From NCBI RefSeq assembly GCF_002482385.1, contig NZ_DLFW01000029.1, positions 62,001 to 126,000 on the forward strand: a stretch of 64,000 nucleotides of DNA, written 5' to 3'. Origin of the DNA: Dysgonomonas sp. UBA7710. GTDB taxonomy: Bacteria > Bacteroidota > Bacteroidia > Bacteroidales > Dysgonomonadaceae. A program made the position numbers and the translations under genes. Every line of letters begins with the position of its first letter. Positions within the stretch are counted from its first letter, which is position 1. The notes beneath the pieces were generated by a model. That model was given only the letters and a program-made list of their open reading frames with translations, was not told the origin of the DNA and ran no database searches. This document shows positions 1 through 9,276 of the stretch, one piece after another.

Positions 1-73
1 CTATGCTCAGGTTTTTCATGTCGGAAGGATAATTTATCTTCTCTAGTATTGATATATCGTTTTGTTCACTCAT
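1..73 (-). CDS. dxs: 1-deoxy-D-xylulose-5-phosphate synthase, N-terminal fragment
   Basis: Reading leftwards from the ATG at 73-71, 24 codons are visible before the window ends, with the core LEKINYPSDMKNLSI. This resembles the start of Dxs proteins, in which a Leu-x-x-Ile-Asn-x-Pro-x-Asp-(Leu/Met) segment lies close to the initiator Met. Dxs condenses pyruvate and glyceraldehyde 3-phosphate, using thiamine diphosphate, in the MEP isoprenoid pathway in the cytoplasm. All catalytic motifs lie outside the window, so the call rests on this short N-terminus only. It is divergent from the TonB receptor at 471. Confidence 0.55.
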   Translation of the reverse strand, partial: MSEQNDISILEKINYPSDMKNLSI

Positions 74-470
74 AATCGTTTTCTTCAAATATAGAACCGC
101 CCTTTTTATGGGTATAATAAACAGGCAAATATATAAAACAAATAGCATTTATATATTAAGTTGCATGTAATTTAACCTGTTGAAGCAGATACTTTTTGTA
201 TACTGAAAGAAAATGACAGCTTCAGTCAGAGTATTTTAAAGATAAATATCCCGTAAGCAGTTTATTAGTTAATTTAATTAACAGGATTCGATATTTAATC
301 TTTATAAATAGATGGCCTTTCTAAAAATACCATACCCATCAATCCCTATTTATGGTTATAATTAAATAAAATTATCATTATTTTTTGGGATTGCCAGCCT
401 AAGCAATAATCAGGACCTTTGCCCTCGATTATTTTTATCTATTCACACATATACAAAATATATAATAATT
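74..470. other. AT-rich divergent intergenic region
   Basis: About 400 bases lie between the divergent Dxs-like gene and the TonB receptor. I see no coding signal on either strand and no strong hairpin. An ATTATCA half-site at 371-377 recalls half of a Fur box, but no paired half follows it. No exact TAnnTTTG box was found just upstream of 471. The iron-uptake promoter should lie here, but the sequence alone does not fix it. Confidence 0.4.
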
Positions 471-2864
471 ATGAGGAAAATTATTTTTCTAAATCTATTA
501 CTTATTCTCAATATATCATTTGTTGTTGCACAGACGATAAAGGGAAAAGTACTCGATGATAATGGGCAACCTTTAGCTTCGGCTACTGTTGTTATTAAAG
601 AACTGCAAAAAGGAGTATCTACTGATAATGAAGGAAAATTCAGATTTGTGCGTCTGCCTAAAAGAGAACTTACTGTAGAAGTAAGCTTTGTAGGTTATAA
701 CAATAATGAAAAAAAGGTAAATCTTTCTGATGATAAGGAAATACATCTTCAATTTAATATGGTGCCAAATACCAACCTGAATGAAGTCGAAGTATTCGGT
801 GAGCGTTACAAACAACCTGAAAAACTGGATGCGATTACCCGTATGCCACTTCGTCCGAGCGAACAGATACAAAGTATCTCGGTTATTTCCGATAAAGTGA
901 TAGCGGAACAGGGTGCTTTGACCATTACAGATGCAGTACGTAATGTGCCCGGAGTAACGCTTTTTGGTTCTTACGGAGGAGTACGTGAAAGTATGTCTAC
1001 CCGTGGTTATCGTGGGGTTCCCGTTTTGAAAAACGGTGTGCGTGTAGATTCGGATTTCCGTACAGCATCACTTGCTTCTGATATGCAGGGTGTAGAAAGT
1101 ATTCAGGTAATAAAAGGTTCGGCTGCTGTAACTCAAGGTATCGGTGATGATCTGGGATCTCCCGGTGGAGTTATTAATGTCGTAACTAAAACCCCGAAGT
1201 TTGTAAACGGAGGAGAAGCTGCATTGCGTGTTGGTAGTTGGGGGCAAGTACGTCCTACTTTTGATGTCCAATCAGTATTGGATAATAAAAAAACTGTGGC
1301 CTTCCGCCTGAATGGGGCTTATGAAAGAGCAGACAGCTATCGTACCAAGATATCTAAAAACAGAGTATATATCAACCCATCGTTAGAATGGCGTCCGGAT
1401 GACAAAACTACTGTCACATTGGAAATGGATTATCTGAATGATAACACTACTCCTGACAGGGGGACTGTAAATCTCGCAGCCGATAATGAAGAGGCTCTTT
1501 ATGATATGCCGCATGATAAGTTTTTGGGATTCGAGACTGATAATGTGGAAACAAAGACATTGACATATGCTGCCCGCATCACAAGGCAGCTTGCAGATAA
1601 AGTAAGCGTGAGAGCTGCATATTTTGCATCAACGAATAATACTGATAACATAGGCGTAGGTGCTTTAAGAACAGTAACCGGTAAAGATTATAATATCCGT
1701 AGCCGTACCCTCACCCGCTCGTTAAGGGATGATAAGAACAGGACTTTCCAGCTTGACCTGATTGGCCGGGATGTATATACCGGACCAATTAAGCATACTT
1801 TCCAGGTTGGATTCGATTACAAATCGAACAATCTTGAAACAACAGGGTATGATGCTATTAAAGTTGATGAAATTGACATTTTTCAAGAAATACCAAATAC
1901 TCTGCCTTCATCAGTTACAGATCAGGCTATGGTAGCACAAGATCCGGCAAAATCAAATTCTTCTGCTTACGGAATCATGGCTCAGGAAGTAATGACAATC
2001 AACGAGTATCTAAGAGCTATACTGGGCTTACGTTACAGTTACGGAACAAGTAGCAGCGCTACCGGCACAGGACTAGTTACAGGTGATTCATGGAATCCTA
2101 TATTCGGATTAATGGTGTCGCCTATTAAGAATATCAATCTGTTTGGTTCTTATACCACAACTACAAGTTTGCGTTCAGCATCTAATCTACAAGAAGACGG
2201 TAGCCCGATAGGGCCATCAACAACAAAGCAATGGGAATTCGGTGTTAAATCTGATTGGCTTGACAACAGACTCCGATTTAACTTTACATTCTTTGATATT
2301 AACAATGAGAATCTTTCTTACTCCATTCTGGACGAGAATGGTGTAACTACTAACCGTTATGGTTTGGCCGGTGATCTGAAAAGAACAGGTATTGAAACTG
2401 AGCTATCAGGAAGAATATTGCCAAATCTGCAGGTAATGTTAGGCTATGCGTATCTGAATGCCAGATATACAAACAGCCCTGTCTATGTAGAAGGTTCGGC
2501 TCCAATGAACGCACCGGAACATACTGCAAACGGATGGTTATATTATACAATAGATAAAGGAACTCTTAAAGGTTTATCTATAGGGGCCGGAGTTTACTAT
2601 GTAGGAGAACGTCCTGTTAATGAATATCTGACAGAAAGAACTAATGCTAATATTCATGACACTAAACCTGGAGTGGAACCATTCGATATGCCTGCCTATA
2701 CAACAGTAAATGCACAGTTGGCATATTCAGTTGGGCGTGTTACTACACGTGTATATTTCAATAATATATTTAATGAAATAGGTTATAACTCGTATTACCG
2801 TGGTGGTTATATAAATCAAACCGACCCACGCAATTTTGCGGCAGTAGTATCGTACCGTTTCTAA
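471..2864 (+). CDS. TonB-dependent siderophore-type receptor
   Basis: This 797-residue outer-membrane receptor should import an Fe(III)-siderophore or similar chelate using TonB/ExbBD energy. Residues 1-20 form a signal peptide ending FVVA. Residues about 23-105 are a carboxypeptidase-regulatory-like beta-sandwich (GKVLDDNGQPLASATV), common in Bacteroidota receptors. The plug follows at about 130-240 (SVISDKVIAEQGALTITDAV, then GVRESMSTRGYRG and GSPGGVINVVTK), which is the FhuA/FpvA siderophore pattern rather than the SusC pattern. A beta-barrel runs to a C-terminal aromatic (SYRF). Length is normal. The next gene on the same strand, a PepSY membrane protein, supports iron uptake. The exact ligand cannot be read. 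Confidence 0.88.
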   Translation: MRKIIFLNLLLILNISFVVAQTIKGKVLDDNGQPLASATVVIKELQKGVSTDNEGKFRFVRLPKRELTVEVSFVGYNNNEKKVNLSDDKEIHLQFNMVPNTNLNEVEVFGERYKQPEKLDAITRMPLRPSEQIQSISVISDKVIAEQGALTITDAVRNVPGVTLFGSYGGVRESMSTRGYRGVPVLKNGVRVDSDFRTASLASDMQGVESIQVIKGSAAVTQGIGDDLGSPGGVINVVTKTPKFVNGGEAALRVGSWGQVRPTFDVQSVLDNKKTVAFRLNGAYERADSYRTKISKNRVYINPSLEWRPDDKTTVTLEMDYLNDNTTPDRGTVNLAADNEEALYDMPHDKFLGFETDNVETKTLTYAARITRQLADKVSVRAAYFASTNNTDNIGVGALRTVTGKDYNIRSRTLTRSLRDDKNRTFQLDLIGRDVYTGPIKHTFQVGFDYKSNNLETTGYDAIKVDEIDIFQEIPNTLPSSVTDQAMVAQDPAKSNSSAYGIMAQEVMTINEYLRAILGLRYSYGTSSSATGTGLVTGDSWNPIFGLMVSPIKNINLFGSYTTTTSLRSASNLQEDGSPIGPSTTKQWEFGVKSDWLDNRLRFNFTFFDINNENLSYSILDENGVTTNRYGLAGDLKRTGIETELSGRILPNLQVMLGYAYLNARYTNSPVYVEGSAPMNAPEHTANGWLYYTIDKGTLKGLSIGAGVYYVGERPVNEYLTERTNANIHDTKPGVEPFDMPAYTTVNAQLAYSVGRVTTRVYFNNIFNEIGYNSYYRGGYINQTDPRNFAAVVSYRF

Positions 2865-3028
2865 AGCGAATCACTATTTATGATTACGGGGCAATGAGAA
2901 AATCATTATTTATTGGGATTGCAGATTGTTACAATTAGTCCGAAATTTGCAAAGATGATAGTTGATTTAATCTGCCTCAATTCTCAAAAAGATATAGATT
3001 AAAGAATTACTTAACTTTGATGATAGTT

Positions 3029-3065
3029 GTTCCGATGAATTGTTTGATAGTCAATCCATCGGAAC
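3029..3065 (+). terminator. Strong hairpin between receptor and PepSY genes
   Basis: The arms at 3029-3042 and 3052-3065 pair over 14 positions with one A-C mismatch, around a 9-base loop. They begin GTTCCGATG and end CATCGGAAC. TTTCTTTT follows directly, as in an intrinsic terminator. It lies 27 bases before the PepSY start, so it may uncouple or attenuate PepSY expression from the receptor. Confidence 0.6.
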
Positions 3066-3092
3066 TTTCTTTTAGAATACAGAAATACATTT

Positions 3093-4217
3093 ATGCGTAA
3101 ATTTCTCAAACAGCTACACAAATGGCTCTCTATTCCTGTCGGGATTATCATTACAATCGTTTGTTTTACCGGAGCAATACTTGTCTTTCAGGATGAAATA
3201 CTCCAACTTTCAAATCCTTCCCACTATCTTGTAAAAGAGGTTAAAGATACCCCGATACCATTGGATGAACTGATACCGATGGTAAATGCTCAACTGGATA
3301 GCAATACTGTAGTCAGTGTGCAGATACAGGACGATCCGGAACGTACCTATACGATGACTCTCAAAGAAGGCTTCCGCATATCGGCATTTGTAAACCAGTA
3401 TACAGGAGAAGTGACCGGGATGTATAAATTCAGGGAAAGCCCGTTCTTTACTATTATGTCGATTCACCGTTGGTTATTGGATGGCGGACGCACATGGGGA
3501 AAATATACTGTCGGTATTTCTACGTTGATATTCGTATTTATCCTTATCAGCGGTTTTATAGTATGGATGCCCCGGCGACTGAATAAGAGCCGTTTCAAAA
3601 TTCAGTTTCGTAAAGGAGGGAAACGTCTATGGTACGACCTGCATAACGTGCTGGGAGCATATGCCTGTCTTGTATTGCTAATCTGCGCACTTACAGGGAT
3701 GATGTGGTCTTTCGAATGGTACAGAAACGGAGTATTTAAGTTATTCGGAGTAGAAGTGCCTAAGGAATCCGGACATGGGGGAGGAAACCGTGGAGGCGGA
3801 GGAGGAAGTAAGGACGGGAAAAAAGAAGAACTGAATATTGCAAACTGGCAAACAGTATTCAATACCCTGAAAACAACAAATCCGGATTATGAATATATCC
3901 GCGTGCAGGACAAATCTGCAACAGTACATCTGAAGTCGTCTGTTACATCGCGGGCCACAGATAAGTATGACTTTGATAAAAACACGGGAGAGATAACAAA
4001 AATCACCCTTTTTAAAGATCAGCAAGGAACAACTAAAGTATGGGCATGGATATATAGCCTGCATGTAGGGAATTACTGGGGTATCTGGTCGAAAATATTC
4101 ACTTGTTTCTTTTCTCTTGTGGGCGCAAGTCTACCCATTACAGGCTATTACATCTTCTTTGTAAAGAGAAGGGAAAGAGCAAAAGTAAGGGCAAGAAAAG
4201 AAATACGCAAAAGTTAA
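3093..4217 (+). CDS. PepSY-associated inner-membrane protein, putative ferric-siderophore reductase
   Basis: This 374-residue integral membrane protein belongs to the PepSY_TM (PiuB/FoxB-like) family. Four membrane segments are visible at about 12-33, 138-160, 186-206 and 330-355, with a periplasmic domain after the first (34-120) and another between the third and fourth. Histidines at membrane edges (H9, H125 in SIHRWLLD, H184 in YDLHNVLG, and one in YSLHVGNYWG) are of the kind that could bind haem. Family members such as FoxB release iron from siderophores by reduction in the periplasm. A glycine-rich stretch at 227-239 followed by a Lys-rich DGKK segment looks like a flexible insertion. 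The position behind a siderophore receptor fits this role. Confidence 0.78.
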   Translation: MRKFLKQLHKWLSIPVGIIITIVCFTGAILVFQDEILQLSNPSHYLVKEVKDTPIPLDELIPMVNAQLDSNTVVSVQIQDDPERTYTMTLKEGFRISAFVNQYTGEVTGMYKFRESPFFTIMSIHRWLLDGGRTWGKYTVGISTLIFVFILISGFIVWMPRRLNKSRFKIQFRKGGKRLWYDLHNVLGAYACLVLLICALTGMMWSFEWYRNGVFKLFGVEVPKESGHGGGNRGGGGGSKDGKKEELNIANWQTVFNTLKTTNPDYEYIRVQDKSATVHLKSSVTSRATDKYDFDKNTGEITKITLFKDQQGTTKVWAWIYSLHVGNYWGIWSKIFTCFFSLVGASLPITGYYIFFVKRRERAKVRARKEIRKS

Positions 4218-4253
4218 TTAACGTTTGAGTGTTATCTCACGGGTAAAAAACAG

Positions 4254-4261
4254 TATCTTTG
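4254..4261 (+). promoter_or_regulatory. -7 promoter box upstream of GH2 gene
   Basis: TATCTTTG matches the Bacteroidota -7 consensus TAnnTTTG, 38 bases before the ATG at 4299. No well-spaced -33 TTTG is seen; the nearest, at 4224-4227, is about 26 bases away. Confidence 0.45.
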
Positions 4262-4298
4262 TCTGACCTATTAATCAAAAACAATAAAGTCAGGACCC

Positions 4299-7157
4299 AT
4301 GATTAACAAACAACAAAAATTGTATCTGAAAAGTACGGTGATACTACTTCTATTTATGGTATTATCTGCAAATTTCAAAGCACAACAGTTAACTAACTTA
4401 TGGACGGGACTCCGCCAACCTCAGTTTCAATCGGAATTACCGAAAGGCAATGCTTCATTTCAGGAAGCAAAAAGAGTCGAAAAACAGAACTTACCTACTA
4501 AGCTGATCCCAACCCAAGAGGGGGAATGGATTATTACTCAGGGCTGGGAAATGACCGACGGAGCAACGGTAATTGAATCCGGAAAGTCAATATTCGATCC
4601 ACAATTGAATACGGCAACATGGTATAATGCCACTGTACCCGGCACAGTACTTACTACATTGGTAAATCAGGGAGTTTATCCCGATCCGTTTTTTGGACTG
4701 AATAATATGAATATCCCCGATTCGTTGAGCCGCACCGATTGGTGGTACAGATGTAAATTTACTATTCCGCAAGATATTGCCGGCAAGCAGCTGCAACTCC
4801 TCTTCAATGGTATAAATTACCGGGCAGAAGTATATCTGAACGGAAAAAGGCTGGGTAGCATAAAAGGGGCTTTTATCCGTGGTGAATTTGATATTACGGC
4901 CATCGTAAACCGGGACTCGGAAAATATACTTGCTATATATATCCTACCTCCCAATAATCCGGGAATACCTCACGAGCAATCGATGATTGCCGGGCAAGGT
5001 TTGAATGGAGGAGTGCTTAGTACCGACGGACCAACATTTATATCTTCTATAGGCTGGGACTGGATTCCGGGCATTCGCGACCGTAATACAGGTATCTGGC
5101 AGGATGTAAGGCTTAGATCGAGTGGTGATGTATTGATCGGCGATCCGTTGGTGACAACAGATATTCTTCTACCTGATACTACTCAGGCCAAAATAACTAT
5201 CCGTACCAATATCCGTAATATAAGTTCAAATGCTATAAGCGGAACACTCTCTGTAAAAATAGAGAATATCAGTGTCAATATGCCTTATTCATTGAAAGCT
5301 AATGAGGAAAAAATATTGGTTTTCAGACCCGAGGAGTACAAGGAATTAAATATAAAAAATCCCCGCCTATGGTGGCCGAATGGCTACGGCAAACCGGAAT
5401 TATATGACATGGAACTAACCGCCCGGACAAATAGCAGTATCTCGGACACGAAGAAAGTACGCTTCGGTATCCGTGAGATGTCATATGAACTGATGGTGAG
5501 TGATAATAACCAAAATAAAAGAGTGCTTTATACGCCTAACTCAACAACAAATAAAGGAAACCCCATATTCGATTATGAAAAAAGGGCTTTCTTTACCAAA
5601 GATAATCAACTGCCTGCAATTGCCAAAGGCGCAGACGTATCAGGATTGGAAACATTATCTGCCGACGATCCTGTCGGACCTTTCCTTGCAATCAGGGTAA
5701 ACGGAGTAAGGATATTCTGCCGTGGCGGCAACTGGGGTATGGACGATGGTATGAAAAGGGTGTCGAGAGACCGAATTGAACCGTATGTACGTTTGCATCG
5801 CGATGCTAATTTCAATATCATCCGTAACTGGACGGGTGAATCGACCGAAGAAGTATTTTATAGTCTTTGCGACGAATACGGCATGCTGGTTTGGAACGAT
5901 TTCTGGATTACCACTGACGATACTGTGGAGCCAAGCGACTTCGACCTGTTTGTTAAGAATGCTACTGATGTAGTACGCCGTTACCGCAATCATCCGTCTA
6001 TAGCTATCTGGTGTCCCCGGAACGAAGGCTTTGCCCCCGAGGGAATGAGCGAAATGCTTACTAAAATGGTAGCGAAAGAAGACCCTACCCGCCATTATCA
6101 CGGTCAATCCCGTTTTCTGAATATGGGAACAAGTGGTCCGTGGGGATACTTTAAAGATCCGTCGCTATATTATACCCAAAATGCAAAAGGCTTCAATACC
6201 GAAATGGGAAGTTATGCTATCCCAACGGCGAATACCATCCGCAAATTCATTGCACCGGAAGACCAATGGCCGATAAATGATGTTTGGGCATACCACGACC
6301 TGCATCACACATCCCAGAATTTCGGGGATTTTATGAATGCAGTAGACCGCTATGGCAAACCGGATAGTATGGAGGATTTTGTCCGCAAATCACAATTCAT
6401 TACATACGATGCATGGCGCAATATGCTCGAAGCATGGAATAGCAAGATGTGGAACAATACTACAGGCCTTATACTGTGGATGAGTCATCCGGCATGGCCG
6501 AGTATGATTTGGCAGACATACACTTACGATTATGAAACACCAGGTTCATATTTCGGAGCGAAGAAAGCCTGTGAACCGGTACATATACAAATGAATTTGC
6601 CGGATAACGATATAATGATTATTAATACGACATTGCACGATTACAGATCGGTGACGGCCAGTATCAGGTATATAAACCTGCGAGGGAAAGAGTTGTACAA
6701 GAAAGACATAAAACTGGATGCTAAAGCTAACTCAGCCACTAAGTGTTTTGTTCCTGAAAATGTGAATAGTTTGCCTAAGCTATATCTGGCGCGCCTGGAG
6801 TTGAAAGATATAAAAGGCAAAACGGTATCGACAAATGACTATTGGATAACTGACGGCGGCAGTGATTCATACAAGGATATGAATACACTATCTTCTGTAG
6901 ATGTAGTTGTAAAAGCTATAAACACTAAAGGTAAGACATTGGTAGAGGTGTCAAATCCTTCAAAAACGTTAGTCGCTGCACTGAAACTAAATGCAGTGGA
7001 TAAAAATACAAACGAAATACTTCTTCCTGCCTATTTTTCTGATGGTTATATCAATTTATTACCCGGAGAGAAGAGATTCGTAGAATTGGCATTACCTCAG
7101 CATTTGCCGGATAACTATAAAATTATAGCTGAAGGATATAATGCCAGAAGCAAGTAA
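4299..7157 (+). CDS. Secreted GH2 glycosidase (beta-mannosidase / exo-beta-glucosaminidase-like)
   Basis: This 952-residue exported enzyme has a signal peptide at about 1-28 (LLLFMVLSANFKAQ). It has the GH2 layout: an N-terminal sugar-binding jelly roll (about 60-250, WYRCKFTIPQ and YLNGKRLG), an immunoglobulin-like domain, a TIM barrel (about 450-780) and C-terminal beta domains. The acid/base is in WCPRNEG (E576) and the nucleophile is probably E635 in FNTEMG. The NE pair is as in beta-mannosidases and endo-beta-mannosidases, whereas exo-glucosaminidases often have S-D there, so a mannoside is somewhat more likely than glucosaminide. The region around 480-520 (WGMDDGMKRVSRDRIEPYVR) is typical of this long subgroup. 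It has no SusC/D partner and a strong terminator follows, so it appears to be a single-gene unit. Confidence 0.8.
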   Translation: MINKQQKLYLKSTVILLLFMVLSANFKAQQLTNLWTGLRQPQFQSELPKGNASFQEAKRVEKQNLPTKLIPTQEGEWIITQGWEMTDGATVIESGKSIFDPQLNTATWYNATVPGTVLTTLVNQGVYPDPFFGLNNMNIPDSLSRTDWWYRCKFTIPQDIAGKQLQLLFNGINYRAEVYLNGKRLGSIKGAFIRGEFDITAIVNRDSENILAIYILPPNNPGIPHEQSMIAGQGLNGGVLSTDGPTFISSIGWDWIPGIRDRNTGIWQDVRLRSSGDVLIGDPLVTTDILLPDTTQAKITIRTNIRNISSNAISGTLSVKIENISVNMPYSLKANEEKILVFRPEEYKELNIKNPRLWWPNGYGKPELYDMELTARTNSSISDTKKVRFGIREMSYELMVSDNNQNKRVLYTPNSTTNKGNPIFDYEKRAFFTKDNQLPAIAKGADVSGLETLSADDPVGPFLAIRVNGVRIFCRGGNWGMDDGMKRVSRDRIEPYVRLHRDANFNIIRNWTGESTEEVFYSLCDEYGMLVWNDFWITTDDTVEPSDFDLFVKNATDVVRRYRNHPSIAIWCPRNEGFAPEGMSEMLTKMVAKEDPTRHYHGQSRFLNMGTSGPWGYFKDPSLYYTQNAKGFNTEMGSYAIPTANTIRKFIAPEDQWPINDVWAYHDLHHTSQNFGDFMNAVDRYGKPDSMEDFVRKSQFITYDAWRNMLEAWNSKMWNNTTGLILWMSHPAWPSMIWQTYTYDYETPGSYFGAKKACEPVHIQMNLPDNDIMIINTTLHDYRSVTASIRYINLRGKELYKKDIKLDAKANSATKCFVPENVNSLPKLYLARLELKDIKGKTVSTNDYWITDGGSDSYKDMNTLSSVDVVVKAINTKGKTLVEVSNPSKTLVAALKLNAVDKNTNEILLPAYFSDGYINLLPGEKRFVELALPQHLPDNYKIIAEGYNARSK

Positions 7158-7187
7158 AGTATAAAGGCTTTTATATAGAAAGATTTG

Positions 7188-7218
7188 CAACCGCATTTGT
7201 CTCGTACAGATGCGGTTG
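7188..7218 (+). terminator. Hairpin terminator after GH2 gene
   Basis: CAACCGCAT at 7188-7196 pairs with ATGCGGTTG at 7210-7218. The stem extends to 13 pairs with one G-T, around a CTCGT loop. A short T-rich tail follows, 30 bases after the stop codon. Confidence 0.75.
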
Positions 7219-7455
7219 TTTATGACTTACCTTTATCAGCACAAGCAGCATTACCTTAATATCACAGACTCAGTGGTCGTAAAGTTCATTTAAATTTTAA
7301 CGGCAGATTCGTATTAATCACCATAAGCTAAGATCTACAGCTGCCCGCCGCTATATATAGATAAAGATTTCATTTTATACTCACGGCCAATTTGTTATAG
7401 ATATGATATTATTCGATAAAAATTTCGGATATTTGTATTTCAAAATACACATATA

Positions 7456-9150
7456 ATGAAGGAAAAATTATTTATTTATCAGGTACTTCCAAGGCTATTC
7501 GGAAATAATAAAAACATAAACAAAGAAAATGGTACGCTGGAAGAAAACGGAGTCGGCAAATTTTCCGCCTTCGACAATAAAGCGCTGAAAGAAATAAAAA
7601 AAATGGGATTTACCCATATATGGTATACAGGTGTATTAGAGCATGCTTCCAAAACAGATTATTCTGCATATGATATTCTTAAAGACAATTCCGATGTAGT
7701 AAAAGGTAATGCCGGGTCTCCTTATGCAATACGCGACTATTATGATGTGTCACCTGATCTTGCAGATGTGGTTGCAAACAGGATAGCTGAATTTGAAGAA
7801 CTGGTAGACAGGACACACAAGAACGGGATGAAAGTAATAATAGATTTTGTACCTAACCATGTCGCACGCCAATATCACTCGGATGCCAAACCACGGAAGG
7901 TAAAAGACTTCGGGGAGGACGACGATTTCTCAATTGCATTCGACCCTGACAATAATTTTTATTATATACCAAATCAAAAACTGGAATTGCAGTTTCCTGT
8001 TCAGCAGGGCGATGACGCTTATGTGGAATATCCGGCAAAAGCGACAGGAAATGATTGTTTTACAAATAAACCCGGAGTAAACGACTGGTACGAAACCGTT
8101 AAACTCAATTATGGTGTGGATTATAACCATGGAAAAACCAATTGTTTTATGCCTGTTCCTGATACATGGCTAAAGATGCAGGATATACTACTGTATTGGA
8201 CGTCGAAAGGTGTTGACGGATTTCGCTGCGATATGGCCGAAATGGTACCCGTTGAATTCTGGAATTGGGTAATCCCTAAAGTCAAGGCTAAGAATAAAGC
8301 GCTTATTTTTATTGCCGAGGTATACAATCCTGCACAGTATCACAATTATGTGCACTGGGGATTATTCGACTACCTGTACGATAAAGTTGACTTGTATGAT
8401 ACGCTTCGCGATATCACATGCGGGTATAAACCGGCGTCCGAAATAACTTTCTGCTGGCAGCGGATCGGGGATTTACAGCCAAAGATGCTAAATTTCCTCG
8501 AAAACCATGATGAGCAGCGGATAGCTTCCGATTTTTTTGCCGGAGACGCATTTAAAGCTATTCCGGGGATGATTACGGCAGCTACAATGCATACCAATCC
8601 GGTAATGATATATTTCGGGCAGGAGCTAGGTGAGCGTGGAATGGATAAAGAGGGTTTCAGCGGAATGGACGGGCGAACTACCATTTTCGATTACTGGTCG
8701 GTAGATTCTGTGCGGAACTGGAGAAATAACGGCTCTTTTGGTAATGATAACCTTACACAGGAACAGATAAAATTACGCAAATTCTATCTTCAGCTAATAC
8801 AAATAGCGAAAGAAGAAGAGAGTATTAATTCCGGTAAATTCTTCGACCTGATGTATCATAACTATGAAAATCCGGGATTTGATTCCACCAGGCAATATGC
8901 GTTCCTTCGCTCCGGTAAAAAAGAATTTATACTCGTAGTCGCTAATTTTGCGCCGTATGCATCGGAAGTATCGGTGCATATTCCATCAGAAGCATTCGAC
9001 TATATAGGAATTGAACCGCAGAGAATAAAAAATGCAAAAGAACTATTTTCAAGGAAGAATATTCCGCTAAGTTCCCGCTGGGATAAAGCCTTATATATTA
9101 ATATAGAAGCCTACTCCGGGAAAATAATCAAATTTTCTGTCGGACAATAA
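7456..9150 (+). CDS. Cytoplasmic GH13 alpha-amylase-family enzyme
   Basis: This 564-residue GH13 enzyme acts on alpha-glucans or maltodextrins. It has no signal peptide (it begins MKEKLFIYQVLPRLFG), so it should work in the cytoplasm. The four GH13 regions are visible: DFVPNH, then GFRCDMAE with nucleophile D259, FIAEVYNP with acid/base E288, and ENHDEQR with D352. A C-terminal beta domain runs from about 480 to 564 (YAFLRSGKKEFILVVANF). Subfamily and exact specificity are not clear. It is monocistronic, with about 300 bases upstream and 126 bases before prs. Confidence 0.85.
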   Translation: MKEKLFIYQVLPRLFGNNKNINKENGTLEENGVGKFSAFDNKALKEIKKMGFTHIWYTGVLEHASKTDYSAYDILKDNSDVVKGNAGSPYAIRDYYDVSPDLADVVANRIAEFEELVDRTHKNGMKVIIDFVPNHVARQYHSDAKPRKVKDFGEDDDFSIAFDPDNNFYYIPNQKLELQFPVQQGDDAYVEYPAKATGNDCFTNKPGVNDWYETVKLNYGVDYNHGKTNCFMPVPDTWLKMQDILLYWTSKGVDGFRCDMAEMVPVEFWNWVIPKVKAKNKALIFIAEVYNPAQYHNYVHWGLFDYLYDKVDLYDTLRDITCGYKPASEITFCWQRIGDLQPKMLNFLENHDEQRIASDFFAGDAFKAIPGMITAATMHTNPVMIYFGQELGERGMDKEGFSGMDGRTTIFDYWSVDSVRNWRNNGSFGNDNLTQEQIKLRKFYLQLIQIAKEEESINSGKFFDLMYHNYENPGFDSTRQYAFLRSGKKEFILVVANFAPYASEVSVHIPSEAFDYIGIEPQRIKNAKELFSRKNIPLSSRWDKALYINIEAYSGKIIKFSVGQ

Positions 9151-9276
9151 GTAACTGCAAAATATATTTTCGGTAAAATTTAAATAATTACTAATCGCTA
9201 GAGTAATTTGTTTTTGCTAATTTTACAGCCTATAACAGAACAATAACCTATAATTATCAAAAAGATTAACGAAACA

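Noticed and set aside
361..390. Fur box upstream of the TonB receptor
   Set aside because: Only one half-site (ATTATCA) is present; the match is too weak in AT-rich DNA.
3602..4064. Minus-strand proline- and cysteine-rich frames opposite PepSY
   Set aside because: They are antisense shadows of the glycine-rich part of the PepSY gene, with no start or signal features.
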